64,000 nt of DNA from Loripinus fragilis (Eukaryota; Mollusca; Bivalvia; Lucinida; Lucinidae), in assembly GCA_964019695.1 (NCBI GenBank), contig OZ026527.1, positions 78,162,831 through 78,226,830 of the forward strand, in the 5' to 3' direction. A program made the translations under genes and the position numbers. Under the pieces are notes generated by a model. It was given only the letters and a program-made list of their open reading frames with translations, had not been told where the DNA came from and did not search any database. Of this stretch, positions 58,891 through 64,000 are shown in pieces. Numbering within the stretch: position 1 is the stretch's first letter; each line of letters starts with the position of its first letter.

Positions 58891-59404
58891 CTGGGTCGGA
58901 AACTGTCTTCAGGATTTGAGGAACTCAGTGAAGGACAGACCACCAAGTGAAAACCTTGCTATAGTATCAGATGAAGTGTAGACTCTACTAGGCTTACATA
59001 GGATGTTAAGAGTAGACAAAGAATTAATCATTTCTATCCATCAACCTTGATAGGGTAAAGGTTATGTGATATGAGATTGTTTTATGTTCTTACCAGAGGG
59101 CATTTTCTCCTTATAAGCTGAGTGCTTGATGGGTTGTTTACACTATACTGATTTCTAGTATATCAAGTGCTGCTATTTTCGTTATCAATGTACATTCATT
59201 GCATGGTTTCAAAACGTGGAACCTATACTTCTACCACGATCTCTGATTATGACCTTCGATTCATTCGATGCATTTACAGTTACAGTCAGGCCTCAAAGCC
59301 TTTTGTGGGAGTACAATTGGCTGGCATCATCAAAAAGCTACAGAATTTAAAACAGTTATACATACTTTACATATGCATATTGTTCTATGGTACTTTAGAC
59401 TCAA

Positions 59405-59818
59405 AATAGATTTACAGATCAGTGGATTTACCGGTATGCACTAAGACAGACCACACTTCATTGTTTTCTAATATGAAAATAACTTTTGGATCAAATGGAT
59501 TTATAGATCAGTGGATTAACTCATATGCACTAAGACAGACCAAACTTCAATGTTTATTAATATGATTCTTACTATAGAATCAATTGAATTTATAGTTCAG
59601 TGGATTAACACTGATGCACTTAGACAGACCGATTTCAATATGTTCTAATATGATCCTTACTATAGAATCAAATGGATTTATAGACCAGTGGATTAACTCT
59701 TATGCACTAAGACAGATCAACTATCAATGTGTTCTAATATGATCCTTACTACAGAATCAAATGGATTTATAGGCCAGTGGATTAACTCTTATGCACTAAG
59801 ACAGATCAACTATTGGGC
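59405..59818. repeat. 89-bp minisatellite, nearly five units
   Basis: AGTGGATTAAC-type words occur at 59421, 59510, 59599, 59687 and 59776. Units share GCACTAAGACAGA, CTAATATGATCCTTACTA and AGAATCAAATGGATTTATAG. Confidence 0.9.
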
Positions 59819-59846
59819 CTTGACACAAGTAAACCTGACTGTTGTA

Positions 59847-60049
59847 CAGTAAAACCTGTGTAAAACAGCCACTCAAAAATAGACAAACAAAGATCTTAAT
59901 GACAAATGGTAGCTTAATGAAGGTCGAAAGTATTGCAGAATGCTCCCCTTGGAGCTTTCTGCAATACTTTCACCTGCATTAAGCGATAATTGGTCTTCAA
60001 ACCAATTTATGGCCATTTTGAGAGTGGCCGTTTTATACAGGTTTTACTG
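59847..60049. mobile_element. Mariner-like MITE, copy 2, with TA duplications
   Basis: CAGTAAAACCTGTGTAAAAC, AGCCACTCAAAAA on the left and GAGAGTGGCCGTTTTATACA, GGTTTTACTG on the right. TA at 59845-59846 and 60050-60051 flanks it. The central stem GAAAGTATTGCAGAATGCTC / GAGCTTTCTGCAATACTTTC matches copy 1 at 41628. Confidence 0.8.
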
Positions 60050-60052
60050 TAT

Positions 60053-60250
60053 GTGAACAATAAAGACTCAGACCAGCCTATGCTTTAGGGCAGCCTGTTC
60101 AGTGCCTTTGTTATTCACTATAATTTTTAAACTGACTCCATGCAAAATTTAAACACCCTATCTGGTCTCTGAATCTGAGCAGAGTTGTTTTAGTCTGACA
60201 TGATTGAAAATTATGAAGATAGGTTTTCTCACGACAAGGCCTAATTAGAG
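60053..60250. mobile_element. Degraded AGACAGGTTTTCTC-type inverted-repeat element
   Basis: GACTCAGACCAGCC, GCCTTTGTTATTCACTATAA and GAAGATAGGTTTTCTCACGA match words of 55981-56204. The left end is missing, apparently where the mariner-like MITE lies. Confidence 0.5.
60059..60064 (+). terminator. AATAAA polyadenylation signal candidate
   Basis: Lies 1.17 kb after the TAA of the last exon. No downstream GT-rich element is striking. Position-based call only. Confidence 0.25.
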
Positions 60251-60484
60251 TTGAATCATTTCTGAATATAAAATGAAACCTTTCGTGTCTCAAAGTATAT
60301 AATGGATCAGGCCCCCAGAGAAGAGTAAACCAGGATTGGCACAGGCTTGAAAAGTGCTTGAAATTTATCTTGAAAAGTCCTGAAAATTTTGCCTGGAAAA
60401 GTACTTGTAAATCACCCTGAGACCTTGAAAGAATACTTGAATTATACTATTTTCAGTAGGACTTAACACTGTGGATAGAGAAAT

Positions 60485-60578
60485 AAATCAGTATAAAATT
60501 GTTGTGCCGTTATTAGTGCAGCATGTGCTGCAGCATGTGCTACACCAATTAAAGGCACAACAATTTTATGCTATTTTT
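60485..60578. repeat. Inverted repeat of about 90 bp
   Basis: TATAAAATTGTTGTGCC and GGCACAACAATTTTAT are exact reverse complements apart from the outermost bases. Between them GCAGCATGTGCTGCAGCATG is a further internal repeat. Confidence 0.75.
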
Positions 60579-60779
60579 GGTCTGATACTAATGTCTTCGT
60601 TATATTGGAAGTAGAATTTTAACATGTAAATCAGTTTTTTTTATCATAAACTTGTAGTCCTTAAAAACCGTAATATTATATAGAATTGTCTTTCTGAAGT
60701 CCTTGAATTTTACACAATATTGCCTGTATGAACCCTGGTGGACTCAAAAATTATTTTTCTAGATATATTGAACAAAGCA

Positions 60780-60842
60780 AAATGTTGTGTGTACTCAGAA
60801 GAACAGTCTCTGACAAAGCATATGTTGTGTGTACTCAAACAC
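60780..60842. repeat. Broken relatives of the 58-bp hairpin
   Basis: ATGTTGTGTGTACTCAGAAG and ATGTTGTGTGTACTCAAAC are two left arms in tandem without right arms. Confidence 0.45.
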
Positions 60843-61039
60843 GGCCAGAACTTCTGGTTTCCAGGAAAGTTTTTTTTTTTTAAATCAGTAGACAAACTAG
60901 GAACATGCAGGCAGGGGGTCAATATTTTTTTGTATTATCAATAGCTTAACTTTTTGCCTACAGGGTAATCTTTTTGGTCATCTGCTGATTTTTTTTCAAA
61001 ATCATTTTTTTTTAAATTCTTTAAGGGCAGCCATATTAA

Positions 61040-61140
61040 ATAGTGTGAAACAGTTTGAATCCAGATCAGGTCTGACAAAATGTTGGCCCTGATTTGGTTC
61101 CAAAATATTTTTAAAGGTTACCAGCAGATGACACAGTAAA
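61040..61140. repeat. GGATCCAG-type core of piggybac-like MITE
   Basis: CAGTTTGAATCCAGATCAGG, GGCCCTGATTTGGTTCC and CCAGCAGATGACAC. CTTTAAGGGCAG near 61020 may be one end. Similar cores lie at 62455-62530 and 62625-62675. Confidence 0.4.
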
Positions 61141-61388
61141 GAGTAAATGCTTTATATTCTCTAGATATTAGGACAGATAGACCTGAGCAAAAACACATAA
61201 AACCAGATTCTGAAGTAACAGCCTGATCGAGATTTATACTATTTTACCTTTTTAACTTTCTGCAAACTTTATTACAAAGTCTGAATAGTTAGAGGAAATA
61301 AGATAGTGCTTTATTGTAGAAAATTGTTGTAATTTACAAGCTTTTAGTTAAGACCAGGTTTTAAAAAAAATCTTATTTCTTAACCAAA

Positions 61389-61455
61389 ACCTATGTTTTT
61401 GGTACTCAAAAGAACTGTCTCAATGAGACAGTTCCTTTGAGCACCCAAAACATAA
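61389..61455 (+). repeat. 58-bp hairpin repeat, copy 8
   Basis: GGTACTCAAAAGAACTGTCT and AGACAGTTCCTTTGAGCACC. The flanks ATTTCTTAACCAAAAC and CATAAATTAAAACTGATGGG match those of copy 3. Confidence 0.8.
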
Positions 61456-61649
61456 ATTAAAACTGATGGGTAACAAAATATTTACAATTTTATGCTCAAA
61501 AATTTTGTTTATCCAAACCTATGAATTTATATATGTTATTATGAAGAAATATTGCAGGACTTGAGATAATTTGATTAATATTTTGTGAATATATGCAGGA
61601 CTTTAGTTAAGAATGTGTATTGAAAAAAAAACTTATTTCTCAACTGAAA

Positions 61650-61704
61650 CACATGTTGTGAGTACTCAAAAGGACCATCTCAATTTTGAGCACCCAAAAC
61701 ATGT
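61650..61704 (+). repeat. 58-bp hairpin repeat, copy 9, internally deleted
   Basis: GAGTACTCAAAAGGACC and TTTTGAGCACCCAAAACATG remain, and the inner right arm is gone. With copies 8 and 10 it forms a loose tandem: all three share TTATTTCTCAACTGAAAC/TTAACC and AAACTGAGGGGTAA flanks. Confidence 0.75.
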
Positions 61705-61867
61705 AAAAACTGAGGGGTAAGAAAATATTAACAATATTTCACTAAAAAATTTTGTTTATCCAAACGAAATATTGCAGGACTGGAGATAATTTTATTATTT
61801 TGTGAATTTATGCAGGACTTTAGTAAAGAATGTGTATTGAAAAAAAAAACTTATTTCTCAACTGAAA

Positions 61868-61933
61868 CACATGTTTTGAATACTCAAAAGAATCATCTCA
61901 ATGAGATAGTTCTTTTGAGCACCCAAAACATGT
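61868..61933 (+). repeat. 58-bp hairpin repeat, copy 10
   Basis: AATACTCAAAAGAATCATCT and AGATAGTTCTTTTGAGCACC. A·T pairs replace G·C pairs on both arms at the same stem positions (CATCT/AGATA region), so several changes are compensated. Confidence 0.78.
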
Positions 61934-61939
61934 AAAAAC

Positions 61940-62784
61940 TGAGGGGTAAGCAAATATTAACAATTTTACATTAATTTTTTTTTATCTAAACCGGTGTATA
62001 TGTATTTAATATTGCTATGCTTTATTATTTGAAAAAAAAACTTGATTTTTTATAAGTTGTGAGTTTAAAAAATAATTTTTGTCAGATTCTTTATTCATTC
62101 ATTATTGTCATTAAGATTTCTTTATTGATTAAATCTGGCCCAGAAGTTATACAATTTTTTCATGCTCATCTTAACTTAGCTTAAAATTAATCATGCTTAT
62201 AAGTGTTATAATGCCAATAATTGTTAGCATTTTAACATTTATGAGCAAGATAAATACATCTAAGAGTTTGAAAGCAAGAATATCTTACTTTTTATTAGCA
62301 GTTAAAAGTTCCTTCTCAGTTGAGTTGAGCATGAAAAAGTTTTATAACTGAGTTCTGATCATGCTGAATAATGCATGCTTTACACCTTTCCCTAATTTGT
62401 GTCATTTTAAAATGCTGGATTCAATTTATTGGCATGTTTTTTCACAAACAAAGAAAGTGGAAAAGGTGTGGATCTGGATCAGCTAGGTCTCTGACACCAT
62501 CTGAACTTGATCTACACTGTTTTCAAGGTATGATTTATTGGGAGTTAGTGTTAATAAAAGTTCATGTGATTTTTACACTTGATATCATATTTTTCAAAAA
62601 TCATTGCCTAAATCATTATATCCAAATCAGGACAGATAAAATTTTAGTCAAGATCTGGATCCAAACTGTTTGACACTGAAAAGGTATTCCTGAAAGAATT
62701 TGTTGTAAAATCTGATATTGGAAAAATTTACAGAAAAATCACCCATTAGGTAAAGAGTCATTCTTTAAACTTGCATTTGTAGTG
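61940..62784. other. No gene; two weak MITE cores
   Basis: GGATCTGGATCAGCTAGG (62469) and AGATCTGGATCCAAACTGTTTG (62650) are piggybac-MITE core words. Nothing else is supported. Confidence 0.4.
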
Positions 62785-63205
62785 ACCCAGTGCGTCTAGA
62801 GATGTAAGGTTTTGTCTGACGTTGCTTCTGTCTGTGTGTGAGCAGTGACGGTATTGATGAGACTGTACATTTGTGCAGGCTTGTCTGAATCTCCATTGCA
62901 GCAACCTAGTGGATTGTAAGATGTAAGGTTTTGTCTGACGTTGCTACTTTCTGTGTGTGACCAGTGAAGATATTGATGAGACTGTACATTCGTGCAGGTT
63001 TGTCTGAATCTCCATTGCAGTAGCCTAGTGGACCCAGAGATGTAAGGTTTTGTCTGACATTGCTACTTTCTGTGTGTGAGCAGTGACAGTATTTATGAGA
63101 CTGTACATTTGTGCAGGCTTGTCTGAATCTCCATTGCAGCAACCTAGTGGACCTAGAGATGTAAGGTTTTGTTTGACATTGCTACTTCGGTGTGTGACCA
63201 GTGAA
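62785..63205. repeat. 119-bp minisatellite, three and a half units
   Basis: GATGTAAGGTTTTGT(C/T)TGAC at 62801, 62920, 63039 and 63158, exactly 119 bp apart. Units also share CTGTGTGTGA, GAGACTGTACATT and GTCTGAATCTCCATTGCAG. Confidence 0.92.
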
Positions 63206-63330
63206 ATGAGACTACATTATATAGAAGTCTAATAGGCCTATCAGTGCAGGTCTGAGCCTCCATTGCTTGACTATAATGTGATAATATCCAAAAGTTTCTG
63301 TTCTTGCTCACTTTTGTTTGTTAATTGATT

Positions 63331-63569
63331 TGAACCGTGACATGAGATTTCCAACAATGTGGTATGTGCGACCAGCAAAGGCTCAGACCAGCCTGCACAT
63401 AACCACAGACTGATCAGAGCCTTTACTTGTCGCTCGAATATCCTATGAGTGTTAAGCTACTGACTAAACACCGTTTGAGGTTTCTAAGCCTAAAAGGAGG
63501 CTGCACAGGCTTGTCTGAGTCAACAATTGTCAAAATGTCACATTGTTGGAAATCACATGTCGTGGCTCA
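63331..63569 (-). mobile_element. Family G MITE, copy 3
   Basis: Ends TGAACCGTGACATGAGATTT and AAATCACATGTCGTGGCTCA. CTAAGCCTAAAAGGAGGCTG inside is the minus-strand form of CAGCCTCCTTT..CTTAG in copies 1 and 2. Confidence 0.72.
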
Positions 63570-63661
63570 ATATTGATTTACACCATGGAATTTTATATAC
63601 ATTGAAATTTAAAAAAAATTTAAACCCCAAATTTGAACTCTGTTAGAAATACTCACTCATT

Positions 63662-63900
63662 TGAGCCGCAACATGTGATTTCCAACAATGTGGCATTTGG
63701 ACAAGTCTAGACTCAGACTAGCCTCTGCAGCTTACTTTTGAGCTCAGAAACTCCAAATGGTGTTCAGTCTGTAGCTTAACAATCATAGAATACTCAAGTG
63801 ACTAGCAAAGGCTCTGATCAGACTGTGCGTATGCGCAGGCTGATCTGAGGCTTTGCTGGTGGCACATACCACATTGTTGGAAATCTCATGCACTGGCCCG
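63662..63900 (+). mobile_element. Family G MITE, copy 4
   Basis: TGAGCCGCAACATGTGATTT at the left. CCACATTGTTGGAAATCTCA at the right, then a mutated end (TGCACTGGCCCG). It lies 92 bases from copy 3 in the opposite orientation. Confidence 0.7.
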
Positions 63901-64000
63901 TTTTTGACACAATAGATTCAATTAAAGAACAAGACCTACATATGAACTATTTTATTGATGCATCTACAGTGTATACAAATGTTATATGCCAAACATATGT

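Larger units (their letters stand above)
58891..60064 (+). other. Probable 3' UTR of PHD-finger gene
   Basis: No further coding exon is evident. The stretch holds the 89-bp minisatellite and a mariner-like MITE. The first clear AATAAA after the terminal stop codon that I noticed is at 60059-60064. If that signal is used the UTR is about 1.2 kb. The open frame at 59167-59409 has no motif. Confidence 0.35.

Noticed and set aside
62785..63205. CRISPR-like array
   Set aside because: The 119-bp units are contiguous and wholly repeated, without unique spacers, and the window is animal DNA.

Overview
The window is AT-rich, intron-rich animal DNA dominated by small interspersed and tandem repeats. 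The repeats (tRNA-headed SINEs, GTCYGTC-microsatellite elements ending in a hairpin plus CTAG, many short inverted-repeat elements, minisatellites) are of the kind I associate with bivalve molluscs. That placement is inference from repeat style, not from a marker gene. I see no bacterial-type operons, rRNA or CRISPR array.

One host gene is supported, on the + strand. It encodes a small PHD-finger protein in exons at 19879-19921, 26371-26501, 29347-29388, 31236-31316 and 37742-38329, then a terminal exon at 58829-58890. Every junction has AG/GT borders and the reading frame stays open across all of them, giving a 314-residue protein. The compact C4HC3 finger (residues 29-71) is split between exons 2 and 3. 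Exon 5 carries a degenerate 7-8 residue repeat rich in Lys/Tyr/Ser. Two further exons, at 41960 and 45125, begin in the same phase and could be alternative 3' ends. The second reads straight into a minisatellite.

Layout. 1-18 kb: mobile-element remains, including two SINEs with perfect target duplications, a hAT-like element holding a broken reverse transcriptase and itself sitting in an older SINE, a second broken LINE reverse transcriptase, a 609-bp TTAA inverted-repeat element, and a Helitron-like repeat. 18-38 kb: possible promoter region and exons 1-5, with introns full of repeats. 38-45 kb: more inverted-repeat elements and a second TGTCTCC element. 45.1-54.7 kb: a large nested tandem array of 108-bp monomers, 336-bp units and a 2,666-bp higher-order duplication. 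55-64 kb: minisatellites of 69, 89 and 119 bp, inverted-repeat elements, the terminal exon and its probable 3' UTR.

The most interesting observations are the PHD gene with several phase-matched 3' exons, one of them fused in frame to a minisatellite; a 58-bp hairpin present ten times with a one-base asymmetry kept in every copy; the 2,666-bp duplication with a diverged relative at its edge; and a body plan shared by several otherwise dissimilar microsatellite-bearing elements.
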